From positions 14,537,138 through 14,601,137 of the forward strand of contig OY740771.1 in assembly GCA_963513935.1 (NCBI GenBank): a DNA stretch of 64,000 nucleotides. Direction: 5' to 3'. Below are positions 1 through 11,599 of this stretch, one piece after another. Numbering within the stretch: the first letter of the stretch is position 1; every line of letters begins with the position of its first letter. Position numbers and translations under genes: made by a program. The notes under the pieces are model-generated. The model did no database searches, was not told the origin of the DNA, and saw nothing but the letters and a program-made list of their open reading frames with translations. The stretch comes from Aphrophora alni. Taxonomy: Eukaryota; Arthropoda; Insecta; Hemiptera; Aphrophoridae.

Positions 1-217
1 CCCCAGTTAACCAAATACCACTCCAGATAACCAACTCTTAATAATATTAAATGTTGAGGTTGATTTATGAGAAAAATTATACAGGATAACAAACAAACAG
101 AACACAATTCTCACAAAAAATACGCCTAGGTAACAGACGCGTTTCAACGACAAGGTCGTCGTCTTCAGTGACACACCAATCAAACTATAACTGAACCTAA
201 TGTTGCGCCGAACCCTA

Positions 218-307
218 ATTTATACAAATTGAAGAGGGCGTGGCTTATTATTTTACACTGCCAAGGTGATAGTACGCGCCTCGTGTCAATTTAACTAACT
301 AAGATTT
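218..307 (+). repeat. Direct repeat inside family B copy 1, unit 1
   Basis: Starts ATTTATACAAATTGAAG, contains GGGCGTGGCTTATTATTTTA and ends near AAGATTT. It matches 457-536 in the same orientation, with an extra short GATAGTACG-like segment here. The pair sits between the inverted arms. Confidence 0.85.
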
Positions 308-456
308 AACATATAATTTATACAAGATACTGTAATCGAACTAACCCTACATTTAACATTATACATTAAATTTTATATTAATATAGAATTTTGTATAGGT
401 CCTAGTTCATTATTTACAATTACGTTCTGATACTTATTAATATAAAAAGTATGTAT

Positions 457-536
457 ATTTATACAAACTGAAGGGGGCGTGGCTTATTATTTTACACTGC
501 CAAGGCGCCTCGTGTCAGTTTAACTATTTAAGATTT
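457..536 (+). repeat. Direct repeat inside family B copy 1, unit 2
   Basis: Second copy of the 218-307 unit, about 80 bp, ending exactly where the right inverted arm begins. The order arm / unit / spacer / unit / arm suggests a tandem or dimeric retroelement insertion. Confidence 0.85.
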
Positions 537-558
537 GTGTTTGATTGGTGTAGCTCGT

Positions 559-603
559 GTATCACTGAAGACGACGACCTTGTCGTTGAAACGCGTCTGA
601 TGC
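559..603 (+). ncRNA. Hammerhead-ribozyme-like motif (degenerate or minimal)
   Basis: Seen: stem I candidate GTATCA (559-564) with TGATGC (598-603); core CTGAAGA (565-571); a small stem-loop (572-587); GAAAC (588-592); then GCGTC ending in a GTC cleavage triplet. Stem III would be only about 2 bp. Minimal hammerheads of this kind are known in Penelope-like elements. Activity is not shown, and stem II is imperfect next to GAAAC. Confidence 0.4.
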
Positions 604-1330
604 TTAGACTTATTTTTTGTGAGAATTGTGTTCTGTTTGTTTGTTATCCTATAACTTTTAATAAGTTAATTATGATAACTAATTTGAAGGACTTACACTT
701 AATTATAATAGAAATTGCACTTAATTTAAATTTAAATATATTTAATTGAGACGGTCGCTATTTATTGCTACTTTACGCATTTAAATATATATTTCCAGAA
801 TGCGACACATTATTTGGCCTTCCCGACAAATGTAGGAACGCCATTAACCACAAGCTAGCCCTACATAATAAGTTAGAACATCCGGCCATTACCTGGGAAA
901 TAACACTTTACAAGTTGTGTTGTTATTCACGGAGATTATTCTAAAGTTTTACTATTCGTTAGTGTATTGGGAATCGAGGTTGCGTTCAGACCTGCTGAAT
1001 TTCTACCAAAAGGGACCCAAAAATTGTGAGTCCAAAAGTTTTTTTTTGGAATTATGTCGGTTTGCCGTCTCAGATTTTTATGCTGTATGCAATGCTACAC
1101 AGTACAAATGCATAGACTGTTTTTATTCAAATTTTGTAAGTGTGCGTATTTTTGGCATATCTAGAGTTTTCGACCGATATGTTTTTATCAAGACGCTAAA
1201 TTTGATTAAAATTCCATCAAAATCATTAGAGGCGATTTTGAGTTTTGTTTCTCGTGACCGCATGGTTAAACTCCATGTCGGCATATATGAGCTAAAGCTT
1301 TGTGTGCAAGAGGTTCTGGGTACGGTGTGA

Positions 1331-2190
1331 ACCAGAATCGTGAACTACTAATGCTAGCGAATTCTGGTTTCGAAAGGTAGAATTACGACGACGGGAACTC
1401 AATTTATGACGAACTGTTGCATCAGGAGTTATAGAATGAAATATATTTTATTAAATTTTAGAAACCAATATGAGAAAATGGTTAGTTCAATGTGTTTACA
1501 TAGTTGTAAACTAATAACAAAAAAAAAACTGAACTAAAATAAATTTGTTGATCCAACAACGAATAACAAACAGCGACACAAACAAATTAAACATCCATCA
1601 GTCGTAACTGAATCAATTCATAATAACAAAGAAACTAAATGAAAACAAACAGTAATGCCAACTGTGTAACTGTACTGGATGGAGACAAATGATGAGCAAA
1701 TCAAGGAAACACTGTTGTCTACACGGCGAGCAAAAACTCCGATGCTAATGGAATATCTAACGTCAGCTCCATTTATATATCTCGGCTGGAAAGCAACAAG
1801 AAGTTAAGGGAACCTAGATTAAGATGAATGTGAGCTTCTTATTTTCCTAGGTCGTTAGAACCTTGACATAAATAAATCGCTATCTATGTCATAGCTGTTT
1901 CCTTTATATTGAGTCATCAGTGAATTTATGTTTTATGAATTTTAGTTACAGACCGCTGAATAAAGGTATATTTTGTTAAAATCCTCCAGACACGAAATTT
2001 GGTGGAAAGTTAGGTTTTGGGGTTACTTTAATTGGGAAAAAATCGAACACTCAAGCTTCACCGTTGAGCCCCCTTAGAGGGGTTCACCGTTGAGCTCCCT
2101 TTGAAAAGTTAAATGGTGCTGCAAATTTTTTATTATTTTTTTTTAATATCTAAAAAACTAAGCAAGGTATCAAAACAAGTATAATACAAA
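1331..2190. other. Stretch without a gene, mostly unassigned AT-rich DNA
   Basis: Around 1335-1440 the text GAATTACGACGACGGGAACT resembles the family H units at 63.2-64.0 kb. The rest is simple AT-rich sequence, with GTTGAGC direct repeats at about 2062-2100. No gene is seen. Confidence 0.5.
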
Positions 2191-2198
2191 AGTTGTAG

Positions 2199-2665
2199 CA
2201 ATGACTACATAAATACTATAAGACACGACATGGCCATGTTAAATATTCTACGCTTTTTCTTGAGCTGACCAATACCCGCTAGGGTGTGGAGCTGTCGCTC
2301 TGCTAGAGAATCTGAAGTTGATGTGACTGGCGCTAGGTGGCTCTACGGTCAAACAATGTTTCAGGCGGGTAAGAGAAAACGCACTGATGCCACATATGGG
2401 ACCAGAGATGCGAGGGAAGGTCGAGAATCGCTTATCTCAGCGCACGAACTGACAACACTGACTATGCTGACGGAAGTAAGTGAGAAGGTTTGTGAGAGAG
2501 AGGTCAACAGTTGTACAGTCTCAACCAAGTGGGATGCGTACAGTCAAGCACCTGCTGCTATCGCTTTCTGATAGCTGTGTGTCAAACTTGTGACGAACAG
2601 CACCCGTAAAGCGTAGACTATTTCCCTATCCTATGTCGTGTATTATAGTATTTATGTAGTCATTG
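2199..2665. mobile_element. Non-autonomous TIR transposon, 467 bp, 7-bp target duplication
   Basis: The terminal inverted repeats begin CAATGACTACATAAATACTA at both ends and match for about 33 bp with one mismatch. They are flanked on both sides by the same 7-mer GTTGTAG (2192-2198 and 2666-2672). The interior is clearly richer in GC than its surroundings. It contains a 95-codon open frame (2284-2571, plus) with no family resemblance, so no transposase is encoded. Seven-base duplications do not point cleanly to one superfamily: hAT and P normally give 8 bp, and Dada-like elements 6-7 bp. Confidence 0.85.
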
Positions 2666-2672
2666 GTTGTAG

Positions 2673-4054
2673 TAGCTAGGTAAATATCCCATCAAAATGG
2701 TAGTTAGTAATTTATTTTTTTTTGTCGAATTAATTTCTTTAAATTGAATATTAAAATCAACCCGACTGCAATAATCACGATTATGTGGGCTGTTCAATTC
2801 ACGCATGACTAATAAGATTTATTGTATTTAGTGCATGAAATCCATTATTCCACTATTGTCCAGATTATTTAATTATAGCCTTTGAGTACGAAACCATAAT
2901 GGATCGATAAGCCGATTAACCGAAATTGCATCCTACAATATCTTTAACATCGTTTTAGGTATTACGACTTAATATTAGTTACGAAATACACGGAATATTG
3001 CACAAACTTTCTCACGTGCCAAAATTAAATTCCATCTAATCGTCACTAAAAAATAAATCAGTTTAGTATCTGTAATTAAAAAATTTAATCAAAAACGGAA
3101 GCCGTTCTTGAGAAATAGAGTTTACATGTCTTCCTTAGACTGAGCTTTCCTCGTACTTGATTAAAAATCCAGATTTTAATAACGGCGATTAAGGTTCGTT
3201 TAAACCATAATCTAAATATTTAATCCCGGATTAGTTTAATCCAAACGATCTAATAATCCCATGGTGATTGGCCTTGTCCAATAATCTAAGTGATTCCTTT
3301 AAAACTCACATAGGCCCTAAGTCTAAATTACTAGTATTTATTATATATCGGGTTAAATGGCAAACAGGTTAAAAATGGCTGGTCATGTGAGACAAATCAA
3401 CGGCACGTTGGCAAAAATTTGCGTATTAGAGATAAACACATTACTGTCATTATGAAAAGGAAACAAGACAATTGAACATTTTGGGTCATAAAGAAGGAAG
3501 AACACAACTGCTAATCAAATTCTTCTGTGAAGTAATGCTTCCACAGTGGAATTACTGGAGAGAGATTATGGTGAGAGGAGGGGTTTTAGTTGATAAGATT
3601 CCAACACTACCTGTGTGAAAGACCACAGGTGAGACAACTTACTGGTGGATTTCCTATCCTGTATAAAAACAGCCCTCTCAAAATCCGTTTTAAAGATTTC
3701 GTTCCAATTTTAGTGAAATATAATAATATTAATGGTCAAAATTCCAAAAATAAAATTATTACGATTTAAGCGTAAACAATTAACCTCTGCGATTAAAAGT
3801 TTGATTTTAATCAAATGCGATTTAAGCTGTGCACGCGTTATAGCACGAGCGAAGTAAATTTAAGCCCTGATTTTAAAATATAATTTTTTTTATTAAAAGA
3901 CTGCCACCATTATTTATTTTAACTTTTTGACTCTACCTAACTGATATAATTTGTAAACATTAATTTTGATTGCATTTTATGGATGAAAAAGTTTTCACAG
4001 TGTGTTCGCACCATTTATTTTGTTTTGTTCAATTAATGAAGGCCTGAAATCTTT
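2673..4054. other. Gene-free stretch with faint old repeat debris
   Basis: At 3150-3300 and 3750-3840 there are scattered GATTAA/TTTAATC-rich pieces. Around 3360-3660 a somewhat more balanced composition might be an old transposon coding remnant, but no motif is convincing and several stops occur in every frame. Confidence 0.4.
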
Positions 4055-4062
4055 CTCCATTT

Positions 4063-4495
4063 GGTAATTATATAGCAGAGTAGCCTCACTTCAAAATCAA
4101 TTTTTATGGGTTTTATTCGTCAAATAAATGATGGAAAAATATTTTATTATCGAAAAAAAAGTGTCGGAATGATGATTACATAATATAATTACACAAGTTG
4201 TTTTTTCGTGAAAAAATTAACTCTGTGTTATCTTTCATACTCATGACATTCACTTCAATAAACGTACGGAAGTTTGGCCAGGTGATTTTTTATATATATA
4301 GAGCAACCTGGCCAAACCTTTCGTGACATATAATAATACAGCCCTACTTATTTACAGCAAAGAAAACATTATTTATTCTTATGAAGTAAGGTATGTAGTA
4401 GAGGATAAAAAAATAAAACAAGGAAAATACGGCGCCACCCTAATATCCTAAGACCCAGAGGTGAACTAGTGAGGCTACTCTACTATATAATTACC
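4063..4495. mobile_element. MITE-like TIR element, 433 bp, 8-bp target duplication
   Basis: Both ends start GGTAATTATATAG and continue AGAGTAGCCTCACT, a 28-bp inverted repeat with one mismatch. The identical 8-mer CTCCATTT lies immediately outside each end (4055-4062, 4496-4503). An 8-bp duplication fits hAT, P or Merlin types. The GG terminus is unlike hAT and is compatible with Merlin, but that is inference. No coding frame is present. Confidence 0.85.
4266..4318. repeat. Near-perfect hairpin inside the 433-bp MITE
   Basis: GGAAGTTTGGCCAGGT and ACCTGGCCAAACCTTTC form arms of about 16-18 bp around an AT-rich loop containing (TA)n. This internal palindrome could be a second, nested foldback or the element's own subterminal structure. 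Confidence 0.7.
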
Positions 4496-5184
4496 CTCCA
4501 TTTAAACTATCATACCAAATGATTAAATTATATATCCTTAAATAAGGAAAATCCACAATATAAATATAAATTTTTTAAATTCTTCTACCAGGTATAAATG
4601 AGAAGAATGATCACGTATTCAAAAATGCTAATATAGTCACTGCATGTCTAGATGTATTTGAATTAATTAAGCCTACGTAATCAGCTCTTGTCTAAATCCG
4701 TACAACATCCAAACAGCTTACACTGGGTTGTGAGAGCTTAACTACTGACCTAGACAGACCATTATCTAATTACAGTCTATTATAGTAACCAAGTGTAATC
4801 CTGACCTAATGTCAACCACTCATGCGCACTAGTAATAAAGTAAACAGCCTATGATAGGTGAATGTTCTTCCAGATTAGAGAACTTGCGATCATAGAGGTA
4901 GGATAATTTACTTCTAATATTAGTGAACACTTGGCTAGAGTTGAGGGAATTAATTATTTAAGCTTGGCAGCACTGGTTTGTTAAAATTTCTGTTTGAATT
5001 ACTTTTTTAATGAGGACTAATATTTTTTTTCTTATGTATAAGGTATTGAAATATATTTTAAACCTGATAGGTCAAAATGAAATTGAAAAATACAGATTGT
5101 TAAGTTAGCATAATTTAGGTTAGTTCGGTTTCATTGTTGTTTAAAAGTAAAACCCTATAGGTCAACATCGCTATTTTTTTTTTA

Positions 5185-5365
5185 GAGAAGAAAAGAACGT
5201 AAACTAAAATCCCTAGCCCTCAAATACTCTAATAGCGTATGAGTAGGAAGAGAAAAGAGTTGACAAGAGATGCGATAGGAAAGATTAAAGAGAAATATCT
5301 AACCCAAGACTACACAAAAAAGGTGTCAATCCAGCTAGGATTTCTCGAGATTGGTTTCTCCTGCT
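5185..5365 (+). repeat. Family A dispersed repeat, copy 1 (5' truncated)
   Basis: It contains CCTAGCCCTCAAATACTCT, ATAGGAAAGATTAAAGAGAA, CTAACCCAAGACTACA and ATCCAGCTAGGATTTCTC, the central and 3' parts of family A. The 5' head (TTTAAAGGCGAAAA) is missing. Confidence 0.8.
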
Positions 5366-5588
5366 TTAGTCTGATTTTACTCAAATGTGGTATGTAAAAT
5401 AGGTGTTACCAACCATTGCTCATCTCTTTTGTAGATACTAAGTAAAATTCAAAATGGCGGCCAATATTAAATTGTTTTAAACAATTTTATACATACTTTT
5501 CACCAACAAGTAGTATACCATTAAAAAATAGCTCATTTAGTACAGCTTTAAAATTTCATGCCAATGATGTTTAAAACTATTTCCTCTG

Positions 5589-5590
<2 letters not shown>

Positions 5591-5644
<54 letters not shown>
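5591..5644. repeat. (AT)n microsatellite
   Basis: About 27 uninterrupted TA dinucleotides. Confidence 0.98.
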
Positions 5645-5647
<3 letters not shown>

Positions 5648-5649
5648 AT

Positions 5650-8600
5650 GATATGGTTTGAAGCTTAGAAATTAAATATTCTATTGCTGCCATCTAGCAG
5701 CCTACTTCTGATAACTTCGATTACAGCATGTAGTATTAAATACTTCCACTACGGCCACTCTAGCGCATTCTGTATCTGAACTCACAAAACTTAAACTGTT
5801 GGACTCGAAAATTAAGCCTGACGTTATCGTACGCTAATGAACGTCTTCTTAGATATAAACTATTACCAAAAAATGTTTTTAAATGCTAACCTCAAAATCA
5901 GCCATTCTTTAATCGTAGGATTTCATTTACATTTAATTATTAATTAACATGTAAATGAAATTTTATAAAAAATGGCCGCGGATTGAAACAGGTTTGTAGT
6001 ATCGTTTTTATCAAGGACGTACCTCTATAGCTTATTTTATGCTCTTGATGAGCTGGATATATTTATGCCAAGGTTGAACCTTTCAAATGAGCAGATACAA
6101 AAAAAGGAATTCATTTCCTGTCGTTCAGTAGATCAGGTTGCATGTCAAACGTTTATAAATTAATCCTGACATTTAATATACAAAGTGATAATTTTATCTT
6201 TGCCACCATTGATATGTCTTAAACTATTGATTCTAAATAAACTTTAAATGGGGAACCTTCCTTACTTTTTCATGGTATTTAAAAATCCGTCTTGCGAACT
6301 TTAAAAATTAACTCTATGTTCAAATATGGTACCCAACTTTAATTTTTTTACGGAACGCCCTAAATTTTATGTGATTTGGATTTTTCATAATATTTAAAGA
6401 ATCTTTTACTCTTTTGTGATTTTTGATAAACCCACTTGTTTAGGCGCTTAAAATTTTGAAAATTGGTAGATGATTTTTCTCACTTTCCATTGTTGAATCA
6501 AGTCAAAAGTTTAATTAGACATAGATCGAATTGGAAGTGTGAACATCAACGCACGAATAAACTAAAAATAATTTGTGGAAAACTATCTAACAAATGTGTA
6601 TTAGGTCTGCATTGTTGAGTTCACAACAGATAGTAACCCAACTTTAAATGAAACAGATGTTTACAGTTATTTGTGTGTGTTGAAGCAAAACAGTATTCTT
6701 TAGAAATCAATTAAGGTTTGTTTATGGTTTTAAATTACTGTAAATTTTTTTATTATTATCTTAATTTAAACTTGTTTTACTATATTATGATTTCACTATG
6801 TCTATTTAAAAGACAATTTATATTTTCCACAAATGTTTTATTCTACATTTAGTCCTATGTAGCTGTTTATACTTCGTATAGACTACTATGACTAATTAAA
6901 TTTTTTTTAATTGATTCCGCTATGGGAAGTACGAAAAATCGCTTATTAAACATGTACCACACGTCGATTTTTCAATATTTTAAGCGCCTATAACTCGTAA
7001 ACTAGTGGGTTTTAAAGAGAAATCACATGGAGTAAAAAAGTCTTTTAACATTGTAGAAATTTGGAATACACCATAAAATTAGGATGTTTCGTAGAAATGT
7101 TGATGTTGGCTGCCCTATTAGAAAATAGTGCCCATTTTTCTAAAAATTATAAAATGGATAAAGAGTAATGAAGTTGTTATTTAAAGTTTTTCGGCAGATA
7201 GTTTACGAGATACTAATGGTGACACAAATAACATGAAACTAATACGTGCCCAATGTAAATATTTCTAAACTCCATTTTATGTTCACAACGTATACGTACA
7301 ATAGACAGTATGATTAGTCAAAAATCGATGTTGGGTTTTTGGGGGGTTATCTGGCTTAAGGTCTACTAAGTGTGGATTTTGGAATTATGTCTGTCTGTCG
7401 TTTGTACAGTACTCGGATGGACTGATTTTAATCATATTGGTATTTGGGCGATAGCCTTCTATCGTCTACACATTATGGAAGACGAGTGACACCTAATGTA
7501 ATCTATATAGAACATAATTTCCCTTTAAACAAACTGATCATTCACCGATCGTGGGAGCCAGATGTCGGTGAACTTGTATACTAATTTACCATAATTGGGA
7601 ATAAATAACATTCAATAAATAGACCTACAGCCTACAACGACTGACATGCCACTTATATATTCAAAGCGAGTTTGTGTTGTTTGACCTTCCCGAAATACAC
7701 ACCCCAAGATTAACCGCCCATTCTGAATTTGGTAGAAAATATTCCGGTTTGAAATCTTATGTCTCTTATTACGATGTTCCCAGTGTCAGATAAGTTGACA
7801 CTTTCTCAATTAAATTCCAAAATTTTAATAAATAATTTCAAAGGATATCACTTAACTTAGATACAAACACTAAATCCAATCTAAATCAATTAGTTTAAAA
7901 AAAAACAACTTATTTACCAGAAAATCCGGATTTCCAATTCATCACACCATACACCAGTTTGTGAATTATATGAAAAAAAAAAATTTAAAAGAAGAAAATA
8001 AAAATGGGCCATGGGGCTGTTATAAAATATTATTGAGTTTTAATTTTATTGAATTTTAAATATTTACAACCAAAAGCAATGTGCAAAAACGCCAGTAAAA
8101 AATATATATTATATAATACAAAAATGCGTTATTTAAAGTAAGTCCTTATTAATAAGTGCGTTCTTTAAAGCCCTTATTTTAAATATATAAACATTTTGAT
8201 GATGGCCTCTTTTTGTTTGAATATTTACCGAACTTACATTTTTACGATGTTTTTTTAGTTTTGGGGATAATTGTGTAAGAAAGTTTGTGCAATGTTCTTA
8301 CACCACCATTATAATACATTCTTAACACTTAATAATAGACAGTTGCGTATGTAGCGAATTGAGCATTTTGCACCCCTGTTACGGAGGTTTCCTATGCTAC
8401 ATTGGTGCGTTTGGGTTGCATACCTTGCCCCTACATCTCGAGGTTTGTAAATTTGCAAATTCCGCGAACCAAAAACGTAGTAAACCCCAGCGAAAGGGGA
8501 GACCAATTTTGTTTGTTTGTAGGTTTTCCTTGGTTTCCCTTTGTAACGTACATTTATATTCAATTTTGTGCCATAAGAAATAAATAAATTTTTCAAGTAA

Positions 8601-9560
8601 TTAATAAAATATTAAAGACGGAAATCTAGAGATCACCTTTGAAACAGCTTTGCAGTTTTCCTCGCTGCCGTAGAGCTTACCAAGCGCTGCTGCTGTCACG
8701 TGGTACAACTGTGTATATGGCTTGAACAAATACAAATTCAGCTTAAACTACGGTAAACATGAAAAAAAAATGTGGAAAATATTGTGTAATTTCAATACGC
8801 AAAAGCTTAAAAAACCTTCACTTGAAGTCGCAAATGTTCTAGTTAAAGTTAAACGTCCAATGGGAGGGCAATAAAAAAAATACTTCAAGTAAGTCTTCAA
8901 ATCACGTTGACTCACAGTTATGCTACGTTACATACTGTAACTTAAATTTACTGCAATGGTCTCCGAATTGAGATTTACTCAACTGCAACAGAAACCGATC
9001 AACCGATTTTAATATGAAAACTTCATCATGAATATTTTTCAAGTTTTTGGTTGATGTTGCTGTCATATCAGTGATAAGTGTTCATTGAATTTTACTTTAT
9101 AGTAAGTTTACTTTTAAATTAACCAGTTGGCGACAAAATTATACAAATATAAGGATGTTGCTGCTAGCAACTTATAGGCCTTCAGTCCTTCAGAGACTTT
9201 TACAAAATTTCAATAAATTTATTTTCTAATAAAATTAAACCAATGTTATTTTTTAAATTTGTTTTTAGATTAAAAATAAAATAATCGTATTACTGATACT
9301 AATACTTGTACTTAAAAATTGTAAATTAATTCAAAAACTCAAAATTTAAATTGTTTATTATATAGAAGTAAAAGAGCTCACTGTAACTAAATTCTGGATG
9401 AAATGAAAGTAGCAACAGTAATGTGTCTGTAGATTAATTAATCTTTTTTCAACTTATACTGTAATAATTTCCTATAATGTATATATAAAGATGATGATGT
9501 TTATGCATAGTTTTGAGATAAGAATGTATAAACAGATAACTCATATACGGATCTGCAGAT
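5650..9560. other. Long gene-free stretch
   Basis: AT-rich DNA with no supportable gene. At 5920-5960 a short palindrome (CATTTACATTTAATTATTAA and its complement) is visible. At 7365-7460 a GTCTGTCTG...ACTGATTTTAATCATA text belongs to the diffuse family F. At 8330-8590 short frames are open in several phases on both strands around a composition-shifted patch, which looks like an unassigned dispersed repeat rather than a gene. Confidence 0.5.
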
Positions 9561-9617
9561 GGCACATTTTTGTTTCTCTTGGTGAGTTGAACATTTCTTG
9601 CTTTTATTTTCTTGCAG

Positions 9618-10007
9618 GAGTGAACGTGTTATCCTCTCGCTCATCTATTTAACTCACTACGCATCCACTTCGAAACTCTATTTAGTGACAGCGAGTTTCA
9701 TAGAATGTCTGCCGTCCCGTATCGCGTTCGAACGCCATTTGCTCGTAAATTATTAACTGAAATGTCTACAGTTGTTGGTAAAATGTGTTGCTCATTATCA
9801 AAACTGGCTAATGTCGTTGATTTAAAACCAGATTTCGAAACAACAGCTGAGAGCGGCCATTTGGATGAACGATTCAACCTCTTGATTGATTTTATTTGTA
9901 GTTTAAATGCCTTTTTAAAACCACCGTTGACACCGCTATCGATGGCCTTTTGTGTACCTAAAGATCCCTATTTCAAGCATAGTTTGAGCGATCGACTCGT
10001 CCAATGA
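9618..10007 (+). CDS. Uncharacterised open frame, possible terminal exon or small gene (100 aa from the ATG at 9705)
   Basis: A pyrimidine-rich tract ending TTTTCTTGCAG at 9617 gives a good splice acceptor. From 9624 the frame is open for about 128 codons to a TGA at 10005-10007; the only upstream in-frame stop is TGA at 9621. The first ATG is at 9705. Codon use is balanced and unlike the surrounding AT-rich noise, for example runs with GCC, GTC, CCG, CGC, CTC and AGC. The predicted peptide is soluble, with Cys at KMCCSLSKL and an acidic middle (DLKPDFETTAESGHLDERF). I do not recognise the family. It could be a last exon, a retroelement gag-like fragment, or a real short gene. The in-frame TGA just after the acceptor argues that the start is the internal ATG or that the exon is broken. 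Confidence 0.35.
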
Positions 10008-10019
10008 TTCAACCTTTTA

Positions 10020-10600
10020 GTGACGTAACTAATTTAAAATTATACCTTTCCAAATAATAGTAAATCTCAAATTTTATTAAGCCCGTCATAATATTAATTG
10101 ACCTAAGGATCCAAACATTTGTTCGTTGTTGCACACTTTATTTCATACTTATAATAATTGTTTGTTATTTTCAATTAAAACAGTGTTGCACAAAGACTTC
10201 AAAGTGTTTCTACATGCATAATGCATTATGTACAGGTTTATAGGATTAATAGTAATTTCCCATTAAACTCCTTCTGGATTTTCATTGTAGAAATAATACA
10301 TGAAGCAGAGTTAAAAAACACTTATACATTGACCTAGTTGCACTTTATTATTAACTCATTTCCATATTAAAAATGTAAATATTGCAGTTGTCCTTGTATA
10401 AAGTTAAGTTCTGGAAAATAGATTTTAGACTCCCGAATTTCTCTTCAGGGAGGTTGTTAGATTAGATTAGGAATCAACTTATTATTTTATCAAATGTGTT
10501 GTCGATGAATTGTCAAAAATATACTACAGAATATAGATTTCATTTTAAATGCCAACAAAAAATTGTCAAAAGTTAAAAACTATTGCGAAATCATGTTTAT
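10020..10600. other. Gene-free AT-rich stretch
   Basis: No repeat or gene recognised. If the preceding open frame is a terminal exon, its 3' UTR would lie here. Confidence 0.4.
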
Positions 10601-10605
10601 TGTTT

Positions 10606-11214
10606 TAATTTCTAATTAAAGCTTAAATCATATTCCTATGCAAATTACTCGCACTGACATGTCGTATTGTCATTAATAAAACATAATAATTTGCATTTTG
10701 TATTTTTCAGGAGATAAAAATGTTATAACTGTAGTATGGTTTTTTTTTATTTAAGTTCCAATTATTGTTGAAATCATATACATGTCACTGACACTGACAT
10801 ATCCTACAGTCACTGATAAAACATAATAATGTGCAAAATACATCAACAAATCTGCATTTTCTATTTTTCAAGAGACCAACATTGTTATAACACGAGAACG
10901 ATAAAAATAAATCATTTCCAATTAGCTTTGAAATCATATACAAATCGATGACACTGACATATCGTACAGTCACTGACAAAACATAATAATATGCTAATTA
11001 CATCGACATTATGCTAATAATCTGATTTTTTTTGAGATAAAATGGTTATAACTTGATTATATATATAACTTTTCTATTTAGCTTTGAAGTCATATATAAA
11101 TCGATGACACTGACATAGGCCTATCGTACAGTCACTGACAAATCATAATAATGTTCAAAACATTTCCTGCATTTTCTGTTTTTCAAGAGATAAAATGGTT
11201 ATAACTCGAGTACG

Positions 11215-11261
<47 letters not shown>

Positions 11262-11560
11262 CATTTTTCATTAGCATTGGAATCGTATATAAAACGATGA
11301 CACTGACGTAGGCCTATAGTACAGTCACTGAAAAAACATAATATTGTCCAAAATATTTCGAATAATCTCCATTTTCTGTTTTTCAAGAGATAAAATGTTT
11401 ATAACTTGAGTACGATATATATATATAATATATATATATATAATTTATTTATATATGTATAATATATTTATTCATTTATACCATTTCTAATTAGCGTTGA
11501 AATCATATATAAATCTCTGGTACTGACATATAGTACAGTACTCACACAACATTTGCATTT
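10606..11560. repeat. Tandem satellite, unit about 160-220 bp, about 5.5 copies
   Basis: Each unit contains GAAATCATATA, GACACTGACATA, ACAGTCACTGA, AACATAATAAT, GCATTTTCTGTTTTTCAAGA and GAGATAAAATGGTTATAACT. Unit starts fall near 10773, 10930, 11088, 11280 and 11500. Unit length grows because an AT-rich linker inside the later copies has expanded into (TA)n, about 45 bp at 11217-11261. Confidence 0.9.
11217..11261. repeat. (TA)n microsatellite inside satellite unit 4
   Basis: Pure TA run at the same internal position that is a short AT linker in units 2-3 and a mixed AT run at about 11415-11470 in unit 5. Confidence 0.97.
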
Positions 11561-11599
11561 TCTGTTATTCATTTTTTAAACTATTATTCGGTATAAAGG

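Larger units (their letters stand above)
47..690. repeat. Family B paired-inverted retroelement tail, copy 1
   Basis: The left arm (about 47-195, minus) and right arm (about 536-690, plus) are inverted copies of one sequence. Each runs through CTGAAGACGACGACC, TTGAAACGCGTCTG and TTTTTTGTGAGAATTGTG to TTTGTTATCCT. The same family recurs at 20215-20427 and 51897-52015. Short open frames across the right arm are repeat shadows. The paired tails resemble the pLTR arrangement of Penelope-like elements; that assignment is inference because no reverse transcriptase is present here. Confidence 0.75.

Noticed and set aside
537..749. 70-codon open frame
   Set aside because: Lies inside family B copy 1; not conserved as a frame in the other copies.
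917..1330. 137-codon open frame
   Set aside because: Longest frame in its area but no motif, AT-biased codons, and the downstream text grades into a dispersed repeat; treated as chance.
2284..2571. 95-codon open frame
   Set aside because: Entirely inside the 467-bp TIR element and without a transposase motif; described there rather than as a gene.
3361..3680. Possible transposase coding remnant
   Set aside because: Composition is suggestive, but no family motif could be read in any frame.
8309..8596. Overlapping frames on both strands (95, 74, 61 codons)
   Set aside because: Open in several phases at once because of local composition; no domain, probably an unassigned repeat.
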